The notes below the pieces were generated by a model. That model did not search any database. It was not told where the DNA came from and worked only from the letters and a program-made list of their open reading frames with translations. Of a stretch of DNA of 64,000 nucleotides, positions 1-11,462 are shown one piece after another. The position numbers and the translations under genes are program-made. The stretch is from Rhizophagus clarus (Eukaryota; Glomeromycota; Glomeromycetes; Glomerales; Glomeraceae). Location: contig BLAL01000302.1 of assembly GCA_015698045.1 (NCBI GenBank), forward strand, positions 1-64,000, in the 5' to 3' direction. Position 1 is the first letter of the stretch. Every line of letters begins with the position of its first letter.

Positions 1-3000
1 GGCACAATTCCTTTGAAAATGCGGTGAACCATTTCCTTAATTCCGACTTGAGTATTATTAAGAGTTCCAAAGGTTGAGCATGCATTGAAAGGTGCATATT
101 TATATGTAAATTTGGCAGATTAATAAAATCTGCAAAAACCTGTTAAAAAAAATATTGTTAGGATATTTAAGGATATTACTTTTCCAAAATAGTATTATAT
201 ACCTTTGGAAGTATTATTAACTCATCTTGAAGACATTTTTGCAGGCTTTGATAACTTCCTGTTGTGAATTCACTACTGAAAACAGCTTTCATTGTCTTAG
301 CAACATGTACCCAGCATGAAATAACACTCTTTGGTACAAGATCAATTCGGGCCACCCCAGTATTTTTCTTAATTGTTGCTGCTTCGCTTTCCTTTAAACT
401 TGATGGCTTTAAAAAGATTTAGTAAACCAGCAAATTAATAAAGATATCATAATTGTTATACTTCAGCGCGAATTAAATTTTAGAATGATGAAAATTTCAG
501 CAGCAAAGCCGAATCCAAATTAACATAACCATCCAAAATCCACTATCCAAAGCGTCCAGGTAGATACAAAATAAAAAAGATAAAAGAATATTAGCAAAGT
601 TCACTAGAGTTCCTAAAAAGCCCGTTCCTCATACCCGTTCCTCACCTTATTCGTGAGACTCTAATTCCAAAAGTGGCGTTCTTATTCCAATTCCATTCTT
701 CCTTAGTCTTAATAAAATTATTCGCCTTTTAAAAAGTTTTTTTAAAAAAATTTTGTTTTAAAACCGAATATATACTGTATATATATATAATATATAATTC
801 GGCTAAGAACTGGAAAAGAAATAAAATAAAATAAACTAATAAATTTTGTTTATAAAAACCGAAAAAAAGATAATAAAATTTTGGTTATAAAACCGATAAA
901 AAATTTAAAAAACCGAAAAATAAAATAAAATAAAAAAAAAATTTAGTAACGATTGAGATCCAATCAAATTTGATCGTTGAAATTATTTCACATTACGTAT
1001 TACGTCAAAAAAAATGGCTATGCCGAAATTATTACGGCAGATTTTTACAGACGTAATGCCAAAAGTTTGAAACCGTAATTAATTCGCGCTGAAGTATAAT
1101 AGTAAGAATACTATTTAAATGTTACCTTCAAAAAACGGTATAATATAAATGGCATTATCATTGCAAGTTGGAAATAATCCGACATCATAAAGCTGGCATG
1201 GTGACTAATCGGATTTGGTAGACGAGACCATTTTTTGGTTTTTCGAATTCTTTCCAAACTTCTATAAAATCATCTTCACCTTCCCGTGAAAATAATTCAC
1301 ATGTCAACTTGAGAAGGCGTCCAATTTTTCCCGCGGTTGCATGATAGACATCCTGCGGAGTCTGTAAATGTCTATCCCTCTTTAAGTTATCCAAGATGCT
1401 AGGCTGCGGCCTCAGACCATATTGTGAACCGAGATGTTTTTTTGCTGACGTACCGTTTTCTCGTAATATTTCTTTAAATTGATTGTCAGTAACGTGATGA
1501 TATCTCGATATTTTTTGTAGGTCTTGATTAAAATCAGTTAATGAATTATAGATACCCGAACAAGTGCACAGCCCTTCATGGCATTGGTGTCTTAATACCC
1601 CAGCCTAATCATTTCTTGGGGCAATCAGCGGTCAACACACCAAACCAGCTATCACCAGCATCCTTGGCCATTTACTTTCATAATTTTCCTTGTTCAAATT
1701 CTTTCATTTCAGAAATAAATGGCTGAATAAACTCATTAAAATTGCCACCCGAATGGGACAAATCAAGAACAAAATGGTTTTTAAGCATTTTCTTTCATGA
1801 GAGGGCATTTTCCGAATTGCAAGTATATGCCTCCTAATGAATGATACACATTTCTATATGTACCAAAATCATCATAAATACAAATCAATAAACAACTTAT
1901 ACACTGGCAAAGATGATGGTGGTAATCTAATGTGATATAGTCAGAAGGATGTTGATATGAAAATATTACATCACGAAATGCAACGGCTTTGGTATCTATA
2001 TATTATCTCGGTAATTCGTAATGCGGTTTCAGGAACGTATTGATGCTGGTATACTATCATTACATTAGCTTTTTCAAGGACTTTGGGAAATTGCAATCGT
2101 TTGATATGCCTCATCCTTCAGCCATACTTCACCAGCAATAGAACGTTCTTGCCTAACTCTCCCTTTAAAAATTTCAGGCAAATTATCATAACTTACAACT
2201 TCCTGAATTCTCAGCCGATATTCATTATTGGCATTTTTTAAAATTGCCCTCAACCTGCCAAGTTGCCGTTCATTATTATAATGATAATAATAAACTCACC
2301 AGATTTATATATCACTATCATATTATAACAAAATAATTAATATGATGGTAACAATACAGGGAATTGATATATGATTATAAATACCTTCTAATATCTTTAT
2401 TTGATCATCACCAAAAAGTGGTGATTCTCCCCACAATGTACCGTGCCAATGTTTCTGATTTTGTTTCAGAATCAATTCCAGGACCAAAGTACATGCACCT
2501 AAGTATTGAGGGATTATTAAGGACATACCAAATAATGTCTCTGATAGAAAATTGGTATGCATTCTTTATTTCTTTAGAAATTGAAGGAGTTTTTTTTGAT
2601 AAAATGGAGATAGGTTTTGCTGATATAGGAATAAGAGGAAGACGTTTTCTCCATTCTCGAAATCTTCGAATATTCTTCACTACATGGCTTGGATTGAATT
2701 TGGAATTATGAAGAACGTCAACAAGATCTTCATAAGCACTTGTAGAGATATTATGCTTTTGTAACCAGCAAAAAAGTGAAGCAGTCGTAAAATTTTCAAA
2801 ATATGGAGCGAATTCTCCATCACCATTATAGGATGGCATTTTATTTTTATCAAGTGCTTCATCGACAATTTGACGATGATCATCACCTCCTGTTTCTGCT
2901 TCTTCCTCTTCCTCTTCTCTCCTTCTTCTGTCTCTTCCTCTTCTTCCTCTTCTCCTCCTTCTTCTGTCTCTTCCTCTTCTTCCTCTTCACCTCCTTCTTC

Positions 3001-3301
3001 TGTCCCTTCTTCTTCCTCTTCCTCTTCATTATATAAATTATCGAATGCATATTGTGAGATTATATCATCATTATCGTATTCATATTGTGAAATCATATCA
3101 TCATCTTTATGATCATATTGAACCTCCATGTCATCATTATTTTTCGGTAAGGCGGTGATATTTGCATGTTGTCCGGTAAGAGTGACTAAAGGCAGTGGTT
3201 GATGAGGGTGCAAGCGTTGCAGTTCTATTAGTAAAACGATTTCGAATTCGATATCGTTGTTCTGATTCTTCAGTAGTGTTGTAAATATATCGTTTTCTCA
3301 T
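1..3301 (-). pseudogene. Plavaka/CACTA-like transposase, decayed (left copy)
   Basis: Reading the minus strand from an ATG at 3301 gives a protein colinear with the transposase at 60786-64000. It has an acidic N-terminus (poly-Glu, about 2890-3030), a GEFAPYFENF block, a WHGTLWGESPLFG block, an intron, and later LTCELFSREGEDDF and CWVHVAKTM blocks. The YDDFGTFRNVY and CRTC blocks of the right copy resemble the Tnp2-type transposases of CACTA/Plavaka elements, the basis for the family name. The copy is dead. The frame shifts near 2457 (one extra base before the WHG block), again near 2290 in an ATT/ATA run, and near 70 (one A missing relative to the right copy). A MITE interrupts it at 456-1099. 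The gene continues past the left edge. The family call is by remembered motif resemblance; the relation between the two window copies is seen directly. Confidence 0.7.
456..1099. mobile_element. MITE with 21-bp perfect TIRs, TA target
   Basis: A 644-bp element ends in perfect inverted repeats: 456-476 begins TTATACTTCAGCGCG and 1079-1099 is its reverse complement. The TA at each end would fit a Tc1/mariner-type target duplication, although the exact boundary is ambiguous within TTATA. There is no ORF inside. It sits in the left Plavaka-like pseudogene, between the FLK codons near 1125 and the SSLKESEAA codons near 400. Confidence 0.75.
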
Positions 3302-3820
3302 GGTTAATTAGACTTTTATAATACGATAAGAAATTTGGTTATAAATGATAGAACCGAAGAAAATAAGTCTGATTATATATAATTTTTTGTACATTTATAA
3401 CGGGGAGATAAAATTCAAAATACAGTGCACAACGCACGCGTTTAATGCATAGGTTCACAAATTCATTTTCAAATTAGAGTTTTGAGTATCAGCTATATTG
3501 GATGAAACGATTCAGATAGTTCGTCCGAAATGGAAAGCCCGATAAATTAAAAAAAAAAATTTTAATGCATAATGTTATAATAAAACTCAAGAATTTTATT
3601 TAAATTTATTGCTTAAAGTAGTTATTAGGTACGATAAACATTTATTAATATTATTGCTTGTTTATTAATCGGATTACATTCATTTATAACTGAAATAAGA
3701 AAATTAGAATATATTAACTATAAGCAAAAATTGAAGAATAAATAATAAATATGTACCGTCAAATATTAGCGATGTCAGACCGGCTTCGCGACGGAATATA
3801 TATATCCCTAGTGATGTGAT
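3302..3820. other. A+T-rich spacer, no gene seen
   Basis: This lies between the start of the left transposase pseudogene and the last exon of the unknown multi-exon gene. I see no ORF, TIR or RNA gene in it. Confidence 0.5.
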
Positions 3821-5044
3821 CTAATTTCTTGACCGCGTTCCAAGGTCCTTAGACTTCCAATGGATCTTGAAGCTTTCACGCGTAAATTCTATTAATTTTT
3901 CCAACGAATTAATTTTTTTTAATTCGTTTACATCAACGACGGCAAAGTTGACGTCGTAGTATTTCTTAACGACTACTTCCTCTGAGATATATTCATGTGA
4001 CCTCATGGTCAGAGAACTCCCTAGAATAGTAAGAAATATAAACTCGAATAATAATAATGTTATATTATTAAACTAATAACGAAATAGTTATTACCTATTT
4101 GTTCCTTGCATGTCTTTTACAAGCAATATGATTGGCTTCGTTGAATTTGTTGCGGTAATCGGTGAACTTTTACTGGCATCTTGCACCAGTTTTTCGGCCT
4201 CTTTTTGAATGATGCAAGGTTGAATATTTTATAAACGAGTTGTTGTAGGGCGGAACGCGGAGGGTGTCGACTTCTTAAAAATAAACATTTTAATTCTTTG
4301 TCGAAAAAGCCTATAATTGTCCTATTAATATATAATAATATAACGTTATTAATTGTTTCCTTATCTGAAATGGCACTATTAGCCAATCATAAATTTTTCC
4401 ATATGGATATTACGTTATTGGTATTATCATAAGATGCAGGCTTTTGAAACTCCAATATCTTGGCGATTTCGCAGTAAGCATTTGGTTGGCTAAATTTAAT
4501 ATTTCTGGATTAGCGATTAACCAATTACAAATTTGTAGTTGGTTGGTCATCTCCTCAAATTGAGGAGGAATATCTTATATTACATTATAAGTAAAAAAAA
4601 AATCAGTATTCATTTATTGTACAGTAAACAGTAAAAGAGTAAAATTAATATATAAAAAAAGGTTTACCATCTTGATCACTTTCACTTTCTTCGTTTCTTT
4701 CTCTTTCTTCTTTCTCTCTTTCCATCCTATCTCTTTCTCTTCTCTCTTTTTCTCGTCTTTCCTTTTCTCTTTTGTCTCTTTCTCTACCTTCTCTTTCTAA
4801 TTCATTTTCTCTTCTTTCCGTTTCTCTTTCGTCTCTTTCTCTACCTTCTCTTTCTAATTCATTTTCTCTTCTTTCCTTTTCTCTTCTTTCACTCTCCCTC
4901 CTCTCTATTTCTCTCTCTTCTTGTTGGGAGGGCGTTTTCACGAACTCTATCACGAGAAACTATTATGATAATATTAATACGTGACACTTCTTACATAAAT
5001 AAAAACCAAGATATACCTTTTGTTTGTTTGTTACGTTTGTTCAT
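3821..5044 (-). pseudogene. Unknown multi-exon family, left copy (decayed)
   Basis: I do not recognise this family. The minus-strand model has exon 1 at 5044-5017 (MNKRNKQTK), exon 2 at 4946-4668, exon 3 from 4573, an exon near 4335-4105 and a last exon near 4013-3821. Exon 2 is a highly charged Arg/Glu repeat, including an internal near-duplicate of about 20 residues. Exon 3 opens DIPPQFEEM and contains NWLIANPEIL; the fourth exon contains DKELKCLFLR; the last contains HEYISEEV. Each block matches one in the copy at 54780-58386 (EIPEQFRK, NWLVKHPEIL, DESVKCLFLR, KEYVDESV), in the same order and mostly with the same splice phases. One extra base in a T-run near 4298 shifts the frame just before DKELKCLFLR, and the C-terminus stops early, so it is probably broken. 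The charged exon suggests a nuclear or coiled-coil protein, but no function can be assigned. Confidence 0.5.
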
Positions 5045-5066
5045 TTTTTTTTAACGTTATGAACTT

Positions 5067-6775
5067 GTTAAGATGATTGTAGGATATTATATACAAGAAA
5101 TATTCAGGGTCTAGAATTTCGATATTGAATCAACTATATGTACGGTTTCTAATCATATCGTATCTTCATATTCAAAATTCCTATTTTTGATTTAGAAAAA
5201 CGGAGAGATCAAACTTAATTTCATATTTTGAATCATTACAGAAGTTAATTTCGTAATCTAATAGGATAAATGCGGAAAATATTCAGGGGCCAAGATTTCA
5301 ATATATCAACTATATTACGTGCAGTTATACGGTTATCGTGTTGTCATGTTCAGAAATTCCTATTTTTGATTTAGAAAAACGGAGAGATCAAACTTAATTT
5401 CATATTTTGGATCATTACAGAAGTTAATTTCGTAATCTAATAGGATATATGCGGAAAATATTCAGGGACCAAGATTTCAATATTGAATCAACTATATGTA
5501 CGGTTATACAGTTATCGTGTCTTCATATTCAAAATTCCTATTTTTGACTTTAAAAAACGGAGAGATCAAACTTAATTTCATATTTTGAATCATTACAGAA
5601 GTTAATTTCGTAATCTAATAGGATAAATGCAGAAAATATTCAGGGGCCAAGATTTCAATATATCAACTATATTATGTGCAGTTATACGGTTATCGTGTTG
5701 TCATGTTCAAAAATTCCTATTTTTGATTTAGAAAAACGGAGAGATCAAACTTAATTTCATATTTTGAATCATTACAGAAGTTAATTTCGTAATCTAATAG
5801 GATATATGCGGAAAATATTCAGGGGCCAAGATTTCAATATATCAACTATATTATGTGCAGTTATACGGTTATCTAATCATATCGTGTTGTCATGTTCAAA
5901 AATTCCTATTTTTGATTTAGAAAAACGGAGAGATCAAACTTAATTTCATATTTTGGATCATTACAGAAGTTAATTTCGTAATCTAATAGGATAAATGCGG
6001 AAAATATTCAGGGGCTAAGATTTCAATATATCAACTATATTATGTGCAGTTATACGGTTATCGTGTTGTCATGTTCAGAAATTCCTATTTTTGATTTAGA
6101 AAAACGGAGAGATCAAACTTAATTTCATATTTTGAATCATTACAGAAGTTAATTTCGTAATCTAATAGGATAAATGCGGAAAATATTCAGGGGCCAAGAT
6201 TTCAATATATCAACTATATTATGTGCAGTTATACGGTTATCGTGTTGTCATGTTCAAAAATTCCTATTTTTGATTTAGAAAAACGGAGAGATCAAACTTA
6301 ATTTCATATTTTGGATCATTACAGAAGTTAATTTCGTAATCTAATAGGATATATGCGGAAAATATTCAGGGGCCAAGATTTCAATATTGAATCAACTATG
6401 TTATGTGCGGTTATACGGTTAATCTAATCATATCGTGTTTCATGTTCAAAAATTCCTATTTTTGATTTAGAAAAACGGAGAGATCAAACTTAATTTCATA
6501 TTTCAGATTATTACAGAAGTTAATTTCGTAATCTAATAGGATATATGCGGAAAATATTCAGGGTCCAAGATTTCAATATTGAATCAACTATATTATATGC
6601 AGTTATACGGTTATCTAATCATATCGTGTCTTCATGTTCAAAAATTCCTATTTTTGATTTATAAAAACGGAGAGATCAAACTTAATTTCATATTGCATAT
6701 TAAAGAAGCTAATTTCGTAATCTAAACAGATGACTGTAGGATATATGCGGAAAATATTCAGGGACCAAGATTCCA
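5067..6775. repeat. Tandem satellite, ~179-bp unit, ~9 copies
   Basis: The anchor CGGAGAGATCAAACTT recurs at 5201, 5380, 5558, 5737, 5926, 6105, 6284, 6476 and 6668, giving periods of 178-179 bp and 189-192 bp. The longer class mostly reflects a 10-bp insertion (TCTAATCATA type) ahead of TCGTG, plus small changes after GATTTCAATAT. Copies are otherwise nearly identical, so the array is young. A degenerate extra copy lies at about 6955-7030. Confidence 0.95.
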
Positions 6776-7739
6776 TCAATTTTTGTTTGACATTGAATTA
6801 ACTACATTTTTATTTTATTTATATTAGTTTATTATGCGATAGAAAACATAAAAATGAAAATACAATAAACAATAAAATTGCTATGTATTTTTAAATCAGT
6901 GTCAAGCTCTCCTCGCTGTATATAACAAGAATAAGTGATGATAGTGGATCATGGTCATTTGGTCATATCGTATCTTCATATTCAAAATAGATTCTATTTT
7001 GATTAAAAAGCGGAGCAATCAACTTGATTATGTCATCATTGTTGGTAATAGGGTTCAGATAACATTAACTGAAATATCCGAATCTGTGCAGATTACAATA
7101 TTAACTGAATACGTGAATATCCAGTCCTCTAAATTAAATATCGCTATAACATAAATAATTTAATTTATATTAATTAGTCTTTAACATTAGCGTATCATAT
7201 TAAACGATCCTTTTTTCGTTTGTAAGAAATGATTTAGTGCAACAATTCGCAGAGGATGGATATATATGTAACTACAGGGGAAAGTCCCCTGCTAATCATT
7301 ATTCTGCTAATGAAAATCGAAAATCATGTAATTTTTATAATTAAAAGAAATCAACAAAATTTCTCTTTACTAGTAATTGCATGTGATAGAGTAGTTAGCA
7401 TAACACCAGGTTTCAGGTTCGATTACTATGCTACCTTATAGCAATTATTCTCGTAGAGTTTATCGGGTGAAAATTTCCCCATATCCTATCAGGCAGGCGA
7501 AAATTTCCCAGTTAAACCTTTACAAATACTTTTTTTTATTATTATTTATTAGTAAGATAATATATTTAAACATGATATGTACAAGATAAATGTAAAATAT
7601 TATTTATTAAATTTATAAATGGTTTTCAAAAAAGTAAACCTTTTACTTAAAAATGAAATTATTCATTAATTATAAAATGAAATTTATTAAAAAATTATTT
7701 AATATCTAAAAAATTACTGACTTGATTGTGTTAAAGTGC
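6776..7739. other. A+T-rich spacer with degenerate satellite copy
   Basis: Apart from the decayed satellite unit near 6955-7030, a short hairpin (CAGGGG/CCCCTG near 7274-7290) and a tRNA-like fragment (listed separately), I see nothing gene-like here. Short ORFs at 6951 and 7256 have no recognisable domain. Confidence 0.5.
7385..7426 (+). other. tRNA-like A-box/B-box fragment, possible SINE head
   Basis: GATAGAGTAGTTAGCA (7385-7400) resembles a pol III A box and tRNA D-arm, and GGTTCGATTAC (7416-7426) resembles a B box and T-loop. The spacing is too short for an anticodon arm and the T stem does not pair, so this is not a functional tRNA. It may be a decayed tRNA-derived SINE or a coincidence. 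Confidence 0.2.
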
Positions 7740-8029
7740 TCATCCATATGACGATGATGAGGGTGATGGCCGCGGTGTAGACGACGATGATTGTGCTAAA
7801 TATAAATAAAGCTTTAATTTAAGTTTATGTATCTCTTCTTCCTGGCTTGAAATTTGCTCTAAAAAATATCGATCCACTTTAATAGATATGCGTTTTCCCG
7901 CTCAGTTTTGTTGTTTAATTTGGCAATTATTTGTTCTCCAGCTGTCTCAACAGCTTTTGAAATTCTTGATACATTATCTGGAGATCAGAAATTTCGATTT
8001 CTTTTTGTTGAAATTTCTTCTTTTGTCAT
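7740..8029 (-). pseudogene. Short coiled-coil/Ser-rich tail gene fragment, broken
   Basis: The minus strand from an ATG at 8029 reads MTKEEISTKRNRNF, then an in-frame TGA at 7985-7987. It continues with a helical stretch (VSRISKAVETAGEQIIAKLN), needs a frameshift near 7875, and then reads EQISSQEEEIHKLKLKL and a Ser/Pro-rich end before a stop at 7740-7742. The shape resembles the C-terminal coiled coil of SANT/Myb-like proteins linked to transposons, but this is only a guess. It is non-functional as it stands. Confidence 0.4.
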
Positions 8030-8195
8030 TTTTTTTTCTCTACGTCAGGCCGTTTTCCTAGAATATTAAATAAAGAAAAAATATTTTTTTTTTTTATCGA
8101 AAAAATAGATGCAATTTTTAATTTATTATGGAGGTTCAATAATTTTGGAAATCTATTGTCAAAATTAGTTTAATACAAGCGTAAAATTATTTTAA

Positions 8196-8579
8196 TCTTA
8201 TCCAATAAACTTCGCAAACCGTGATTTTTTTTATTAATTAATTATCATAAGAACGGCAATGCCATCCTTTAAAAAAATTTCTCGTGATTTGAACTTTGTG
8301 ACCGTGACTTTTTTTTTTATTAATTAATTATCATAAGAACGGCATTCGAATGCCATCCTTTAAAAAAATTTCTCGTGATTTGAACTTTGTGACCGTGACT
8401 TTTTTTTTATTAATTAATTATCATAAGAAAGGCATTCGAATGCCATCCTTTAAAAAAATTTCTCGTGATTTGAACTTTGTGACCGTGACTTTTTTTTTAT
8501 TAATTAATTATCATAAGAAAGGCATTCGAATGCCATTCTTTAAAAAATTTCTCGTGATTCCTATCCAATAAACTTCGTA
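8196..8579. repeat. Tandem repeat, 90-bp unit, 4 copies
   Basis: GCCATCCTTTAAAAAA recurs at 8261, 8352, 8442 and 8532 (periods 91, 90, 90). The array is bracketed by TCCAATAAACTTCG at about 8200 and 8564, suggesting a single ancestral unit that expanded. The 90-bp period keeps an ORF open through it (MPSFKKISRDLN repeats), which is a by-product of the period. Confidence 0.9.
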
Positions 8580-8665
8580 GTGAATAACAATTGTTCTGGT
8601 TAGAATGATATATGTATTATTATTTTTTTGATTCTTATTTAGCAAGAAAAATTTAAATTTTTTTG

Positions 8666-9500
8666 TGTAAACTGAATTAACCAATTACAATTTTGATATT
8701 TGTATTATTACTACATCAGAATCATTTCAACTTTATAATGAATTTCCCATTGTTATATTTGTGATTCTAGAGGCGTCTTAGTCTTAAAAATTTAAATATA
8801 TTTTAAGTGTGTCAAATGATTAATTATGTGCTGTGCCTGCGTAAAAAAATTTTTCAGTTATTTTACATCATTTAAAAATATCTTATTATTTTAATTACAT
8901 GCGTAATGCTATGTGCCGAATAACAATGAAGATCTGCAATCAATTAGATGGACAACAAAAACCTGATCGCCATTATAGTGTACATTTTTAAATTTAGGAT
9001 TACATGACTTGGGCTAATTCCTCGATGAAAGCACATATTATTTAATTAAATTTTTTATTATTGATTGTGTAAACTGAATTAACCAATTACAATTTTGATA
9101 TTTATATTATTACTACATCAGAATCATTCCAACTTTATAATGAATTTCCCATTGTTATATTTGTGATTCTAGAGGCGTCTTAGTCTTAAAAATTTTAAGT
9201 GTGTCAAATAATTAATTATGTGCTGTGCCTGCGTAAAAAAATTTTTCAGTTTATTTACGACATTTAAAAATATCTAATTACATGCGTAATATTTAAAAAA
9301 ATGTGCATTATAATGCCGATCAGATTTTTGTTGTCTAACAATCGACATCTAATTGATTGCAGATCTTCAAATATTATAATGTGTCGGCCTTCCACGTCAC
9401 TTAAAAAATATCATTATTTTAATTACTCGCGTAATTATAGCACTAAGATTACATGATTTTGACTAATTCCTCGATGAAAGCACATATTATTTAATCGAAT
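8666..9500. repeat. ~400-bp direct duplication with an inverted inner segment
   Basis: The segment starting GTGTAAACTGAATTAACC at about 8667 recurs at about 9067 with few differences, through GTGCTGTGCCTGCG. The segment ending ATTCCTCGATGAAAGC (about 9018-9034 and 9464-9480) is also duplicated. Between them, a block containing GAAGATCTGCAATCAATTAG (about 8928-8990) reappears reverse-complemented at about 9302-9368. No coding potential is seen. Confidence 0.8.
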
Positions 9501-9627
9501 GGTGTTTATCATATAGTACAATTAAAAAAATATATATATAAAAAGAGATAAAATTCCTTTTCAAAAAAATCAGAAAAATCATCATAATAAACAATCAAGA
9601 AATTTGTCTGGTTTCGTAAATTTTAAA

Positions 9628-11462
9628 ATGTCCCAACCTTCGCCATCATTTCATCCTGAAGATAAATCCAATTCAGAACTTCCATTAGAAAATTCTCCGT
9701 CCTTAGAAAATGATGAACAAATTGTGACGGCAGGTCCGTCAGATGAACAAATTGTGACGGCAGGTCTGTCAGATGAACAAATTGTGACGGCAGGTCCGTT
9801 AGATGAACAAATTGTGACGGCAGGTTCGTCAGGCGAACAAATTGTGATGGCAGGTCTGTCAGATGAACAAATTATGACGGCAGGTCCGTTAGATAAACAA
9901 ATTGTGACGGCAGGTTCGTCAGACGAACAAATTGTGATGGCAGGTTCGTCGAGGAAAAGGAAGGACGAAAAGCCTATTGAAAGTAAAGAAGCAAAAAAAG
10001 TCAAATTAATCTCGGTAGGAAACTTGAAAGAAAAAGGTAAAATATATATATTATTATATACATATACTATTCTAATAGCTGTAGAATCATACATTATGTA
10101 AAAAATCTGACTTTTTTTATGAGAATCTGTTATTAATTATCGCATTACAAATTTATTTTTATTCAAGACACAATCAAAATTCTTTCGGAAGATCATTACG
10201 AAGTCCAGCAATTTCTAGAAAATATTCCCGCAAATACTTTGAAAGACGGGTTGGTTGCTCTAAAGAGCATGAGTGGCAGCAATTGTAAAAAAATAATTTT
10301 GAATATAGATGAACAAAAATTGACTGCAGTACTTCCGTCGGGTTCACTAGATATAAAACTGACATTTTACATGGCTGATCAACGTTTTATAGAAACGGAA
10401 GAGAGCAGGTTTCTAGATAATCCCTATATACTTCAGCGATTACCTGCTGAAGACAATAGCAATAATAATACAACAATAGGGATCAATCTTTTATATAAAG
10501 AAAAGGCAGCTAATGATGAAAATCTTAAGGAAGATATATTAGCCGTTGCATGGCTAATATATCATTTAAAAACAGTCCAAGATCGTCTGCCAATAAACCC
10601 CCCGATGATGCAACCTAATTACGATAACAAAAAATATATACAGAATCTACAGGAATATTATGATAATTATTTGGAAAAGGGAATGGAGTTTGATGGCTCC
10701 AAAATAAAAGGTGCTATTTCCCTAACTAAAAACATTGATGACGATCATAATTCAAGAATTAATTTTCTGGATAAAATAGACGATGGTAATATGTCTTTAT
10801 TAATAGAGGATATGCTTACAATATTAGATGAAATAAAATCAGAAGATGAAACTTCTGAATTATCAAGAAGAAGAAACGTTAGGAGATACTCGTATTTTCA
10901 CGAGTTATATAAGAAAACATTAGAAGCAGTCGCTTCCGAGCCAAAATCATTTGGCGAAACGAATGCTTCAAAAGCTAAAGATATATTAGAAAACTTTCTT
11001 AAGAAAGCTGAAGAAAAACTGACACAAAGACAATGGAGAAGCTACAGAACTTCAGCTGAGAGAATGAACAAGTTGTGGAATATATGCAATAAAAGTTTTG
11101 TAATATTCGATCTTGTAACCGGTCTCACGCCCAATTTATTTGAACGATTACCGAGTAGGGAAAGTGCAGAACGATGGTTTATAATAATCGAAAAAGGAAT
11201 CTATTATACCCAGCAGGAGTATAGAGGTATTCAAAAGCAACAGCAGGAGGAGAAGGAAGTTACTGATAATGACGGTGGCAATAGTAGTAATAATAGTGGA
11301 AATGAAGGACAGGGAAGTGGAAAGGGAAGGGGAAGCGGAGGACGGGGAAGTGGAAGGGGACGGGGAAGAGGAAAAGGAAGAGGAAGAGGAAGAGGAAGGG
11401 GAAGAGGAAGAGGAAGAGGGAATAAAGCTGGTAACAGTAAAGGAAAGGAAAAAGCAGTCTAA
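9628..11462 (+). CDS. Repeat-bearing, RG-rich protein of unknown function
   Basis: Two-exon gene, join(9628..10036,10168..11462), 567 codons. The intron has GTAAAA...TTCAAG borders and the phase closes. The first ATG, at 9628, is preferred; the frame is open upstream to about 9604 but has no earlier ATG. Residues 29-108 are eight copies of a 10-residue repeat (DEQIVTAGPS type). A basic patch follows (KRKDEK, KEAKKVK), a likely nuclear localisation signal. The middle, about residues 140-490, is a mixed helical region with no domain I recognise, including a charged stretch near residues 420-440. From about residue 510 to the end it is Gly/Arg-rich (GRGRGRG), like RNA-binding RG tails, then a Lys-rich end. 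I infer a nuclear or RNA-associated role from composition only. The gene is intact and is followed by a hAT-like MITE and the SNF2 gene. Confidence 0.75.
9712..9951 (+). repeat. In-frame 30-bp coding minisatellite, 8 units
   Basis: Eight 30-bp units (GATGAACAAATTGTGACGGC...) encode the 10-residue repeat of the gene at 9628. Most unit differences are single substitutions and some are silent. Such arrays commonly vary in copy number between strains and alleles. Confidence 0.95.

Noticed and set aside
1541..1726. 61-codon plus-strand ORF
   Set aside because: It lies opposite the transposase relic and has no independent support.
2870..3112. Plus-strand Ser-rich ORF
   Set aside because: It is the complement of the Glu-rich N-terminus of the minus-strand transposase relic.
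5067..6775. CRISPR-like or other functional array
   Set aside because: Units are contiguous long satellites without spacers, in a eukaryotic genome.
8350..8571. 73-codon ORF with 30-residue repeats
   Set aside because: The 90-bp tandem repeat is divisible by three, so one frame stays open by chance; there is no gene context.
9651..10094. 147-codon minus-strand ORF over the 30-bp repeats
   Set aside because: It is a shadow kept open by the 30-bp period; the plus-strand gene has a good intron and continues into a long exon.
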